Below, piece after piece: positions 1-10,644 of a stretch of 64,000 bases of DNA. A program made the position numbers and the translations under genes. The DNA is taken from the NCBI GenBank assembly GCA_028829895.1, contig CM054179.1:108373875-108437874 (forward strand), written 5' to 3'. The number at the start of each line of letters is the position of its first letter. Within the stretch, counting starts at the first letter, position 1. Origin of the DNA: Sinotaia quadrata. Its lineage: Eukaryota; Mollusca; Gastropoda; Architaenioglossa; Viviparidae. The notes under the pieces were generated by a model. That model was not told where the DNA came from, did no database searches, and saw only the letters and a program-made list of their open reading frames with translations.

Positions 1-1
1 A

Positions 2-118
2 ATTGTGAAATGTTCCTTGTACTGGAACTGTGGGGACAGACTTAACAGTATTTGGGCTCTGGATGCAGCCATTGAAACTGAACCCATCAAACACTACCGC
101 CACAAATTGTTGTTCTAA
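2..118 (+). CDS. possible 3'-terminal coding exon, C-terminus of unrecognised protein
   Basis: An open stretch of 38 codons runs from the window edge to a TAA at 116-118. It includes the residues CSLYWNCGDRLNSIWALDAA and ends in a basic, hydrophobic tail (HKLLF). The stretch looks more GC-rich than the AT-rich sequence after it, and an AATAAA follows about 200 bp downstream, as expected for a last exon with a 3'UTR. I do not recognise the family. A 38-codon open run can arise by chance, so this is tentative. If real, it belongs to a gene lying mostly left of the window and distinct from the Ig-domain gene further right. Confidence 0.3.
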   Translation: MVKCSLYWNCGDRLNSIWALDAAIETEPIKHYRHKLLF

Positions 119-319
119 TCTGGCAGTTTGTAGTTGTTTGTTATGTTTTCCTCTCATACTGCACTTTCTCCTCTGATAAGAGTATTATGATTTGATAGAG
201 TTATAGTTATTGCTTTTGTGGAAGTAATTTTGATAATATTTTGGATAATGTATATTCTGTAATTTCTTTGTTCTAAAGTGTGAACTTTTAAATCCCATTC
301 CTGTATTTGCTCAGCAGTT

Positions 320-325
320 AATAAA
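320..325 (+). promoter_or_regulatory. candidate polyadenylation signal AATAAA
   Basis: AATAAA lies about 200 bp after the stop codon at 116-118, followed by T-rich sequence. Such hexamers are common in AT-rich DNA, so it only supports the terminal exon in combination with it. Confidence 0.25.
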
Positions 326-676
326 TATTGTTATTATTGTTTAAACCATCTTACTCATAAAAAATATTTAGTTTGAAAAGGAATTAGACACTGGTGAGAG
401 CTTAATAAAATGTTCATATTGCTGACAGTTGTATATAATATTTCTAATGCACCTTTCCATTACATTTTTTTCCAGAAAAGAATAAAGTAAGTGTTCTAGG
501 TTTCATCACATATTCAAATGCTTCCAGACTGCTGATGAATTTTTTTTACATGGGTATATGTGAAAACAACCTTGTTCATCAACAGTGGATTAATAATTTA
601 TCTTGGCAACATCACAGTAAATTTAACATGTTGAATTTACTTTTGTAGGCAGTCATAGAATGGATATCAATAATTT

Positions 677-1727
677 GCTCCACCTCACTAATTGTTTTGT
701 AGTCCACTACTTCACTTTATAAATAATTATTTTGGAAACTAACAGCTAGCTCCACCTCACTAATTGTTTTGTAGTCCTATACTTCACTATATAAATAGTT
801 ATGTTGGAAATTAACAACTAGCTCCACCTCACTAATTGTTTTGTAGTCCTATACTTCACTATATAAATAGTTATTCTGGAAACTTCAGTCTATAAATAGT
901 TATAAATATGGAAACTAACAGCTAGCTCCACCTCACTAATTATTTTGTAGTTCACTACTTTACTTCAATTTATAAATAGTTATTTTGGAAACTAACAGCT
1001 AGCTCCACCTCACTAATTATTTTGTAGTTCACTACTTTACTTCACTTTATAAATAGTTATTTTGGAAACTAACAGCTAGCTCCACCTCACTAATTATTTT
1101 GTAGTTCACTACTTTACTTCACTTTATAAATAGTTATTTTGGAAACTAACAGCTAGCTCCACCTCACTAATTATTTTGTAGTTCACTACTTTACTTCACT
1201 TTATAAATAGTTATTTTGGAAACTAACAGCTAGCTCCACCTCACTAATTATTTTGTAGTTCACTACTTTACTTCACTTTATAAATAGTTATTTTGGAAAC
1301 TAACAGCTAGCTCCACCTCACTAATTATTTTGTAGTTCACTACTTTACTTCACTTTATAAATAGTTATTTTGGATACTAATAGCTAGCTCCACCTCACTA
1401 ATTGTTTTGTAGTCCACTACTTGCTCTATAAATAGTTATTTTGGAAACAGCTAGCTCCAATTCACTAATTGTTTTGTAGTCCTCTACTTCACTCTATAAA
1501 TAGTTATTTTGGAAACAGCTAGCTCCACCTCACTAATTGTTTTGTAGTCCTCTACTTCACTTTATAAATAGTTGCTTTTAGAAACAGCTAGCTCCTCGAC
1601 GGAGGGCGGTTGAGGGTGTGCGCCAAACTGGTGCAACCTGTTTTCACCCCCTTCCGCCAGCCCTCCTGCCCTCCACCGCATCGTGAAGATGAAAGTTCTA
1701 TTGCGGCTTCTGGAGTGAGTGTAAGCG

Positions 1728-1797
<70 letters not shown>

Positions 1798-1866
1798 CTA
1801 GCTCAACCTCACTAATTGTTTTGTAGTCCTCTACTTCACTCTATAAATAGTTATTTTTGAAACTTA
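677..1866. repeat. 77-bp tandem repeat array (minisatellite)
   Basis: About fifteen units share the core AGCTAGCTCCACCTCACTAA followed by TTTTGTAGT and TATAAATAGTTATTTTGG. In the central part (about 1004-1390) the spacing of the TCCACCTCAC core is exactly 77 bp (1081, 1158, 1235) and copies are almost identical. Outer units are shorter and more diverged, as expected when a satellite is homogenised from the middle. The array is interrupted at 1595-1794 by an unrelated insert with a (CA)n end. Confidence 0.92.
1595..1794 (+). mobile_element. small retroposon-like insert with (CA)n tail inside the tandem array
   Basis: About 130 bp of GC-rich sequence followed by about 65 bp of CA repeat interrupts one 77-bp unit. 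The array sequence CAGCTAGCTC occurs on both sides (1585-1594 and 1795-1804), which fits a 10-bp target-site duplication. A body with a simple-sequence 3' tail and a target duplication of this size is the usual form of a SINE or 5'-truncated LINE copy. No clear tRNA A/B boxes were seen, so the family is unknown. The short open frames across the CA run are not genes. Confidence 0.55.
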
Positions 1867-3494
1867 GAAAATATTCACACTGACTGGCACGTTGACCATA
1901 CTAACTTTTCCAAAAGCTGGTCTTCTTGTATTATACGATCACAAGCAGTGTCATACGTGCATGTAATCAAAACTACTCATCTTTGTTGTTTACACGTATT
2001 CAAAGATTTTATCACTATTATGATCTATGCTACAATAGGAGCGGACTCATTATTTATCCACTCAGCCACCACCTTTGTTATACCCAATGTAGGTAAGATT
2101 ACATAATAACAAATGGTCATATAGCTCACTGACACAGACTAGATCAAATCTTGTCTATTTTACTCCTTCAAACATCAATCTAAGGACCCAATGTATTCAC
2201 TCACACCTCTCCTTGCACTCATCCTAAAAATGTCCCCACCACTCTTGGAGAGCATCTTACAGCTATCCTTTTACTCATTATGTATCCATGACTGCCGTAT
2301 AAGAAAGCAGTTATTTAATTATAAACAATCTGTAGGTTAGTTTGATATTGGTAACATACAGCATAAATACAAAAACTTGTATAGACTAAACACTCATGTA
2401 AGTCACTGTTATTTTTTATATGTTGTCCTCTTTGAGGCCTCAACAATTAATCTGTTCGCCATTATATGTATGTATATATAATTATATATAATTGATTATC
2501 TGTTTGTCCTCTTTAAAAACTAAGAATTCTCTTTCTAAGCTTAACATATCATATATCATCTTGATGAAAGGAAGTTTCTAGATTTATTTTCAGAAGCCTG
2601 AAATGGGATATTAGGATCCACCACCCAACCACCCCCAACTAATGAATTTTTCACTCAAGAAGAATGTATTTCATTTCACACAGTGGTACCCCCTTTGGAA
2701 GGTCTGCTGATATTTAGCATAAAAAGCCGACGATTGCCGAACCTGTCACAAGTGGACTTTTTGTAAAGGACATTTTGCCTTTGTCACGAAAAATGAAGAA
2801 ATATTAATTTTTTTTTCTCTTCTCTAAATATTTTCTAACTCTGAACTATGAACGAAACAGCTACGTTAATTAAAAGAGGGACAGGGGTGAAAATGACCAT
2901 TTTGTCAACAACGGGAAAACTAAGTCTGAAAGCTAGCTGAGGAAAATAGGTTTCGTGCCTGAGAAAGGAAAACGTATAATTAACTTGCAGGCTTGACCCT
3001 CCCTGGCCAAAACCCACGCCCATAAATCTGTCAGTATAGAGTACATGGCGGCCAGTGTACGGGGGGGGGGGGGAAAGCATGAGAAAGCGCTAGGACACTG
3101 ATTTTGTCCGTGAAGAAAGTAGGCTCTGAGTTTTGGAAATGTAAACAACTTTTTAAGAATCACCACTATAAGATGTTTGGTAGTAAGTTGATATTGTATT
3201 GTGAAATTGCTATTGTTTTATGAAAGTACTATTAAACTAGAATTTTGAGATTATTGTAAAGTTAATATTTGTAAGTTAAATGTTGGTTTGTGTGAACAAC
3301 CATTTCTTGCTGTGAGTTAATGTATAGCTTGCCAGGTGGCCATGAGTTGACAGTAACTGTAGTTTTAAAATAAAATAGGAGTAGGACTGCTGCTCTGAGA
3401 TGTAGTGCATGCTCTCAGAAGTTAGCTAGATAGTATTCAGTGAGCAAATGGATACGTAAATCACAGTGTCAACTGGGAACTTGATGCTTGGCAC
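1867..3494. other. no gene or repeat recognised
   Basis: AT-rich non-coding sequence. It holds a 13-base G run near 3061-3073 and TA-rich runs near 2466-2490. Short open frames across the G run are compositional. No splice-bounded exon or known element was recognised. Confidence 0.5.
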
Positions 3495-5157
3495 TGTCAC
3501 AGTCTGATTAAAATGTCTTGACTGTTTGACCCACTTGTTTATTTTTCAAATATCGAGATTTGAAATTCCTTTGTTTGGAGCTCTCTCGTGATATTCATAT
3601 CGAGAAGCTTCCAACAAAGAGGTCAGGACGTTATGTAACTTTAGGCCCATTGTCTAGGTTCTAGAACCAACTACATGCCACGCGATCCGTCATGTGATAT
3701 GCTCTATGCTTTCTTATAAATATTGGTAAAATGCACCCGTCTTGTACTCGGAGATACAACTAGCTACGCGACAGCACGTCAGCTACCCGCGAGTCGTATA
3801 GGAACGGACAGACCAGCGTGATAGATGAGATAAACACTTCGACTTCTCATAAGGTATCACTTTTATTTGATTGTATTCTGTATATTTAAGCTATGTATGT
3901 ACTTGTGTTATATATTACTATGTATTGCTATATAACTTGAGCACGGTTCGTTGAAATGACTGAAAACCTATAAGTTATAGAATATAAATCATTGTAACTC
4001 TTTTCCATTGTAACTTTAATTTATATTGACTTTAAATTCACTAGAGCCAGGAGTGCCTGCGCTCGATATGAATTCCACATGTAATTCAAATTATTGCGTG
4101 TAATTTTAATTGTAAATTGTGAAGCGCTTTGCTTGATTTGAATTATCCCTTTGTATGAAATCTAATTTTAACGTTGTAAATATTTGATAATTCATACGTC
4201 ATGCACTGTTAAATGTAACATGCGTGAGAAGATTATATTTTCTAATCTAAAATTGTGAACGACGCGTTAGTCGAATTTCTAATTCGTGCATTTGAACTAA
4301 TCGTGCTTAAGTAGCGAAACGTGCTAGCAGACGATTATGGGACACATTTGTTTCCATAGGTCGGTCTTTGAGCTTAGACATCTTCGTCCTTGTCTTCATC
4401 TTTGAGCTTGGACATCTTCGTCTTTGTCTTCGTCCTTGAAATCCTGTACAAGCCGGTTTGAACTCTGCGGAGAGAGTTCAGCTCTTCCAGAAAAATCCAC
4501 CACCATTGTAAAGCAACGTCAACGTGTAGGCGTATGCTGGTCTAATCTCAAGTACACCATTGGCGAACTAAAAGACAGTTTTCCTTGTATGCTACGTGCA
4601 TTTCTGCTGGTGCAACTACAGTGGGATAGACCGGGTCGGACTGGAACAAAGAGACTAGGCGACACAAGGACATAAAGCTGAGTACCACTCAGATGACTAA
4701 AATTCAATAGGACACAATTGGGCACTCTTTCTCAAAGAACATTAAGCACGTACGTGCGCAATTAAGAAATAGACTTTCGCGCTCGTATTTGATTATTGTT
4801 AAATTGTTAAACTTTATTAAATCTTATTTTTAATTGTTAAACCTCTTCGTAGTTAATTTTTATGCATAATAGACCTAATGATTATTTCATGGATTGGATG
4901 GGGGCGGTTGAGCTGAATGATGTAATGAATGCATATTAATTTAGAGGAATTTAACGACTCCAACCCAGCTAACGTACGCAATTTATCAGTTTGTAAATCT
5001 GCTGTCTGCACTACAAGACACATTTTTAAGTTAGTCAAATGATAAGTTGAGCAACCAGTCTGTATAGGATATAGAGAAGGAATTAATTTAATTTATTATC
5101 TTTAAAGTCCTTAATTATCCTAGGCAGGGTCTATAAAGAAATACTGGAAACGTAACA
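3495..5157 (+). repeat. solo LTR, gypsy-like family A
   Basis: The segment starts TGTCACAGTCTG and ends GGAAACGTAACA, and aligns along its length with the LTRs of the element at 16500-26755 in reverse orientation (its sense is + here). Perfect 5-bp direct repeats GGCAC lie immediately outside (3490-3494 and 5158-5162). No internal coding sequence is attached, so it is a solo LTR left by recombination between two LTRs. At 1,663 bp it is slightly longer than the other copies. A TATAAATA at about 3715 is a possible LTR promoter TATA box. Confidence 0.9.
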
Positions 5158-5957
5158 GGCACTAATAGAAGTGGACCTTTAGGATGGTCAGAGAATATTC
5201 GTCAGCACGTACAGTGCCGTGCTGGTTGTAAATGGGGGTAGTGTGTGTGCTGGAAGGGAGTGTGTTCCACTCAGCTTAGAGAAAGTGATGTGCAAGAACT
5301 TTATGTATAAAAGAGGATATGGAGCCAGGGGCAGATGAGAAACGTCGAAAATGTAGCGTGTTATAGAGAGAGTGGGACATGCTCTCAGTTTCTCCCTGCT
5401 TTATGTATCAGGAGCTTTCTTTTCGAAGTTGGGATGCAAGCAACTAGAGAGTTCCTGAACACTGTAACAGAGTGCCAGATGTCTACCCAGCTGCATATGG
5501 AAAGCACGCCGTAAAGGCCGCTGCAGTTCAAGATGGACCAGTCGAAACAGGACAGTAATCTCGGGTTTTCAAAGACTCTGTGCAAAGACCACAGGTGATC
5601 GATTATTTTCCATGCAGAGGCAAATTCCTGATGGAAGTTTAATGTCACTAGGCGCTGGGATATGTTACAGAATGAGATGTTACATGGTAGTAACTCTCGT
5701 TGGAAGCAGTAGCGGTCATGCATGTGGCATACCGCCGAAGACGGCAAGGTTGGCCGTTACGTAAAGAGAAGAGAAGAGATGAGAAATGAAGTTATGAGAA
5801 GAAATTGAAGAGAAGAAGAGAGAAGAGAGAGCGTAATGAGAGTTGAGAAATTAGGCCTAATGAGAAGCGCACGGGAGCATGAAATTGTAGCCGCCGTCCT
5901 AGCAGTGAGGACGGCCGTGTCGAGATGTCGACGGTGTTTTTGGTATCATCACCCTCC
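5158..5957. other. unrecognised, partly GC-richer stretch
   Basis: Between about 5160 and 5770 the sequence is less AT-rich than its surroundings, and the minus strand stays open for 120 codons (5385-5747). The translation is rich in Cys, Trp and His but shows no motif I can name. It might be a relic of a mobile element. From 5760 to 5835 the sequence is a purine-rich GA/GAA tract. Confidence 0.35.
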
Positions 5958-6098
5958 CCCCCCAGCACCAGAAGAAAGTGAAGATAACTATGTGAGCCCA
6001 GCACAAGAAGAAAGTAATGAATTATGTGAGCAGAGAACAAGAAGAAAGTAATAAACTATGTGAGCAGAGAACAAGGAGAAAATGACAATACCTATGTG
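5958..6098. repeat. tandem repeat, about 35-bp unit, four copies
   Basis: Four imperfect copies of a unit containing ACAAGAAGAAAGTAAT and TATGTGAGC follow one another. The short + strand open frame across them is a product of the repeat. Confidence 0.7.
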
Positions 6099-6648
6099 AG
6101 TAAAAGAAAATTCTAACTAATTAGGGAAATCTCAGAGCACATAAATATAAACTAAAACTTAAAACTAAAGCGTAGGAATCTTAAGCATTAAACCTAAAAT
6201 TAGAAATAAACCTTAATATAAGATAATATTGATGGAATTGTTTGAGAGGACTTGCAAGACAAATGACATTTGTTTATTATTATTGAACTTTGATATGGGA
6301 GCAGTGGCGCCAGAACTTCGAAATAATGACTTATATTTTATGATAAATAATGCTTAAATGTATCTAGAAGTAGTACTGCATGGATAAATTGAATTTGTAT
6401 TTCTTTTATTTTATTCATCATTCATCATTTTTTCTTTCTTTCTCCCCCCTTACCCATGGGTGCGAGTGTGGATGGCTGACTAACTAACCAACGTGTGAGA
6501 GAAAACCCATAGACCAATAAATTTGAACTTGTACTCTGACATTGAGACTTTCTCCTGTCTATGGTTTCGAAAGAGTGGTTGTTGTCGTCGTTATACGTTG
6601 TGTCATCTGTACCATCTACACTTCACCCCTACCCGTATGCAAGCACAC

Positions 6649-6812
6649 ATGCAAACATGTCGGCAATACGTAACCTACACGCAGAATTAAATTCGAGCCA
6701 AACAACCATCTTGGTATTCTGTGTGCAAATTTGTAATTCTCTTTATGCAAGTCCTACGTGGCGTCGACAAGCCACCACCCTCCCCTCGCAAGAGAGAAGG
6801 TGGGCGGCGACA
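6649..6812. repeat. dispersed repeat C, copy 1
   Basis: This segment, from GCAAACATGTCGGCAATACG to the GGCGACA after GAGAGAAGG, reappears nearly unchanged at 63469-63634 in the same orientation. It contains CCTACGTGGCGTCGACAAGC and a C-rich/G-rich pair (CCTCCCCTCG ... GAAGG) that could fold into a hairpin. No coding motif was recognised; it is probably a short non-autonomous element or the end of a larger one. Confidence 0.7.
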
Positions 6813-6924
6813 GCCGTATAGTCCGGGTTATTGTTCAATGACAAAATAGTTCTGGCCACAGAACAACATATTTATGGAGGTAAAGGGCAGAGATGTTGAA
6901 TTGCCAGATATTTGGCATGTTGAC

Positions 6925-7076
6925 TTTTCATTCACCCTCAATTTGAATAAGACATATTTACAGATCAGAGTACAATTACTATTCTCTCCCATATGTTGTC
7001 TTTTCATTCACCCTCAATTTGAATAAGACATATTTACAGAACACAGTACAATTACTATGCTCTCCCATATGTGCTT
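6925..7076. repeat. two tandem copies of a 76-bp unit
   Basis: TTTTCATTCACCCTCAATTT begins at 6925 and again at 7001. The following sequence (AATAAGACATATTTACAGA ... CTCTCCCATATG) is repeated with few differences, so this is a recent local duplication. Confidence 0.85.
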
Positions 7077-7576
7077 TGAACTGTAAAAACAAAATCAACA
7101 CATCATCTATGAGATGACTTAAACAGTAAAATAAAAGTGAATGAAATAAACGATATATATTGACTCGACATCTTGTCTATGTTTACGTCAGCTAAGTGGA
7201 GAATATTGTAGTCTGCATTTAATGCGAATATGTTATATATTGGATTTGGCTCGATGATGGATTTATACGTAATTATACAGAACTAATTAAACAAATCTTA
7301 TTTCTTTTTTCAACTGACAAAAGCTATTAAAAGTTCAGTTATGTTTTTTTTTTATAAATCTGTTAGCGCACACACACACACACACACAATTCCTTATCTT
7401 ACGTACTTGTACCTGTAAACACTGTTTATATATACATACACAGAGAGGAGAGAGAGAGTTACCTTATTGGTGTTTGTGCCATGTAGCATATATACAGTCA
7501 TAGTTAAAGACAATTTAAATTTATTGGCAGTAGTGTGTTTGTATTACACATTTACAGCCATAACAGTGAAACATTG
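7077..7576. other. AT-rich stretch with microsatellites
   Basis: No gene recognised. It holds a short (CA)n run at about 7370-7388 and a GA-rich run at about 7441-7460. Confidence 0.5.
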
Positions 7577-9134
7577 TGTAGCAGAGTAAATATGCCTATC
7601 ACTAATTTTAAATTTAATTATTGTATTAATTGTTAAATTGTCAGAGTAACCCGATCTTTGGCACTCCTTATGATAGTAATTGTGTAAGTGTCAGAGTTGG
7701 AAGTAAACAACCCGAGTTGAGAATATGTTAGAAATTGCTGATGATATATATAAACTAGTTCAAATGGGTGACTAGTTTTATTTATTGAATGGTTATGATT
7801 TATGAGAATGAGCCCAGCCAATGGTTTACCTCTGTCGAAAATTCTATTGTCTGATCACTTAATCTGAAGTGGCAAAGAAGTCCAGCCTTGAAAGGTGGCC
7901 GTTAGCTTGATAGTGAGCTAACTGACTGATTGAGAGAAAATGGACCTAGAGATATTTCATACATGTTTGCTATTGATATGTTATACTTGTATTTTAATAA
8001 GATGTATTATGTGATAGACTATTATTTCTACAATGTTAGAAGTAAAAATGCTCGTGCTAACACTTGACATTGTTTTGATATGCTGTATTTATTATGCTTG
8101 TGCATATATTAGGCTAATAAATACCGAGTTATGAAGCTTTAAACAGAAAACAGCATTGCTCCCTGATTGTGTTGTTCAGTTTAAGTAGCCGTTTGTTCTT
8201 TTCTATATGTATTATATGAACCTCCTGGTTTACTGATTGTAAGCTGCTACAACTGACAGTGATAGAGACGGGAAGAAAGAAGTGTGTAATTTTTAGAATA
8301 AATTACACTTCATTTATTGTATGGCATCAAGATAAGCTGATTATATGAGCAATCTCTGGTATAAGGAAGTACTAGAGTTGCTGTAATTGTTATTTGGCTT
8401 GAAGAAACAAACATTATGAAAGAGGGTGCCCAGGTTTAGCTTCAAGAGAATAACTGCCAGTCAGTGTTTTTTCAATGTGTATGGAGACACATGGAGTTGA
8501 TGGCAGACAACAAACTTGTGATGTTGCAAAAGAAAATGCGCAAAAGACAATTGCACTTTGTCTAATTCAGTTTATGTAAAGACTTTTATTGCTTGTCTAA
8601 AATAACTCCATTTCTGTCCTCTGATAAGAACTATCCTGTGATTTGTATTGAATTGTTAAATTGTATTTTCTTTGGATATAAGATTGTGAAATATAGAAAT
8701 TATTCGAACGTGGTTTTGTGGAAATATTGATGTCAATTAATCTTTTTCATTGCATTTGTCAAATGTATATTTGATTGCTGATTGAATAAATAAATTGTTA
8801 AATTTATTGACCCTCTTACATATTGCTAACCTTATGTTGGAAAAGAAAGTGAGTGGATGGAGGTCGCTAAATTTAGATTAAAGACTGATTTGACTTCTCC
8901 TTTAGTAAGACGTTTTCCACCTACGGAACTATTGTGTTACAGTAAATATTGTCTTTATGCTGTGGAAGAGAGAAAACGTTTACAGCGCTCATATATCCGC
9001 CAACAGAGAGAGACGAGTGTTGTCTGCTGGAGAATTATTAATAACATAAATTAAGATTCTCATCATTTGTAATTAGTTATGAATGATTAATTAATTAATA
9101 ATAATCATAATCATTAAGTCGTGTTGGCGTCGCA
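7577..9134 (-). repeat. LTR-like repeat family B, copy 1
   Basis: Read on the minus strand the unit begins TGCGACGCCAACACGAC and ends TTTACTCTGCTACA, matching the copies near 26981, 51375, 57349 and 60159 in order and orientation. CATTG flanks it on both sides (7572-7576 and 9135-9139), a perfect 5-bp target duplication with TG...CA ends, which is the signature of an LTR. The length is 1,558 bp and no internal coding region is attached. The 65-codon + strand open frame inside it matches nothing known. Confidence 0.75.
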
Positions 9135-9139
9135 CATTG

Positions 9140-10353
9140 TGTAAAATAAACGGTCTTTTAGTATTACACAATGTCATAGGCATTAAAGAGATGTGAGCAA
9201 AATACAAGTGACATTAAGCCCTTAATTTCTCAAATTCAATCATAAATTCCATGATTGGAACTGATACAGGTGAAGTATTGCTTTTAAAAGCCCTGGATAA
9301 CTCATTCTACACCATACAGAGGTGATGAGTATTTAGTGAGATGTAGTGAATTCAAAATGAATTAAATTTGTAATTGTTATGGGTGATTTTTGTAAGCTAG
9401 ATATTGATCTTAGTTATATTCTGACCTAATAAGCTAGGACTATTTTGTAACTAACGCTTTTAATTTACGTATTCACTTCAAACTTATCAGAGTTTCTTTT
9501 TATTATATTTTGTTAATTATGCGTGAAATTTATTTTATTTTAATTATGAGGAATAAATGTAGAAGTGATGAGGTTGAGGAAGTTCTTAAATAATATCATA
9601 TAGTTCAGGAGATTCTTATCTTCCATATCAAGGCAAATATTACTAAACGGTTACAAGTCATCAGGGAGAACTAACACATATTACAATTGTAAATTTTACA
9701 AAATAATCCAATGAATTCCAAAGATTTGTTGCTTCAGGAGTTAACATTAGCCAGCTCAAAAAGATTACCTACTACATAAATGATGAAATAATTAACTGAA
9801 GGATGTTGTTTCATTTTCTAATAATAAAGGCAGCATGCTACTTATACATTTGTTCTTACTGAACCTTTTCAGCTAACTTAATATTTCTTGCATGATGTCT
9901 TACTTTATTTTAAAAAATGGGGGTTAAATAGTTTTTGGTCCTTTTACTCATTCAGCCGGTAAGCATTGTTTACTTTTTCCTTCACATTATTAGCAGGTTA
10001 TTGAACAGAGTGCAGCTAATAGTCTTCCTATTGAATATTTTGAACAAGCATAATATTTGTTTGCATACCTTTTAATAAAAAGTTAATAGGTTGAATATTT
10101 GTGGAATATTTTTTTTAGCTGATGAGCAGTGTGCTCTCTTATCTTCACATTTACTAGTTACAAGAACAGGTAGACGTCCAACAATTTCAAAAATTCCACA
10201 TACCAACCAGCCTTATAGTTATAGTGCACGTAATCTTCTGTGACATGATGGAAATAAGACTTTTGAGGAAATCTCAGTGTTTACAGAAAATTATCTTTCC
10301 TTTAAATTTGGTGACGGCATTCCATTACTGTCATCGTATGTTTACAGGGTTAG
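9140..10353. other. no gene recognised
   Basis: AT-rich, presumably intergenic or intronic. No exon with convincing splice borders and no known element was seen. Confidence 0.45.
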
Positions 10354-10644
10354 GACTGAGCTTCAAAGCAACCCTTGTAACAACTGGGAAACTGTTCTTT
10401 CCAAAGCATTATAACTTAGTGTTATATGACTGAGCTTAAAAACAACCCTTATAACAACGGGAAACTGTTCTGTCCAAAGCATTATAACTTAGTGTTATAT
10501 GATTGAGCTTCAAAACAACCCTTGTAACAACTGGGAAACTGTTCTTTCCAAAGCATTAGAACATAGTGTTATATGACTGAACTTAAAACCAACCTCTTAA
10601 CAACTGGGAAACTGTTCTGTCCAAAGCATTAGAACTTAGTGTTG
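10354..10644. repeat. four tandem copies of a 73/74-bp unit
   Basis: Units start at 10354, 10428, 10501 and 10575. Each contains GACTGAGCTT, CAACTGGGAAACTGTTCT and CCAAAGCATTA. Differences between copies are a few bases. Confidence 0.88.

Noticed and set aside
481..491. A possible 11-nt microexon between TTTTTCCAG and GTAAGTG
   Set aside because: The length is not a multiple of three, it contains AATAAA-like sequence, and no neighbouring exon supports a frame.
1562..1801. Open frames of repeated Cys-Val or Thr-His on both strands
   Set aside because: They are translations of a (CA)n microsatellite and exist in several frames at once.
640..1870. CRISPR-like array
   Set aside because: Units are contiguous 77-bp repeats without unique spacers, in a eukaryotic AT-rich context, so it is a minisatellite.
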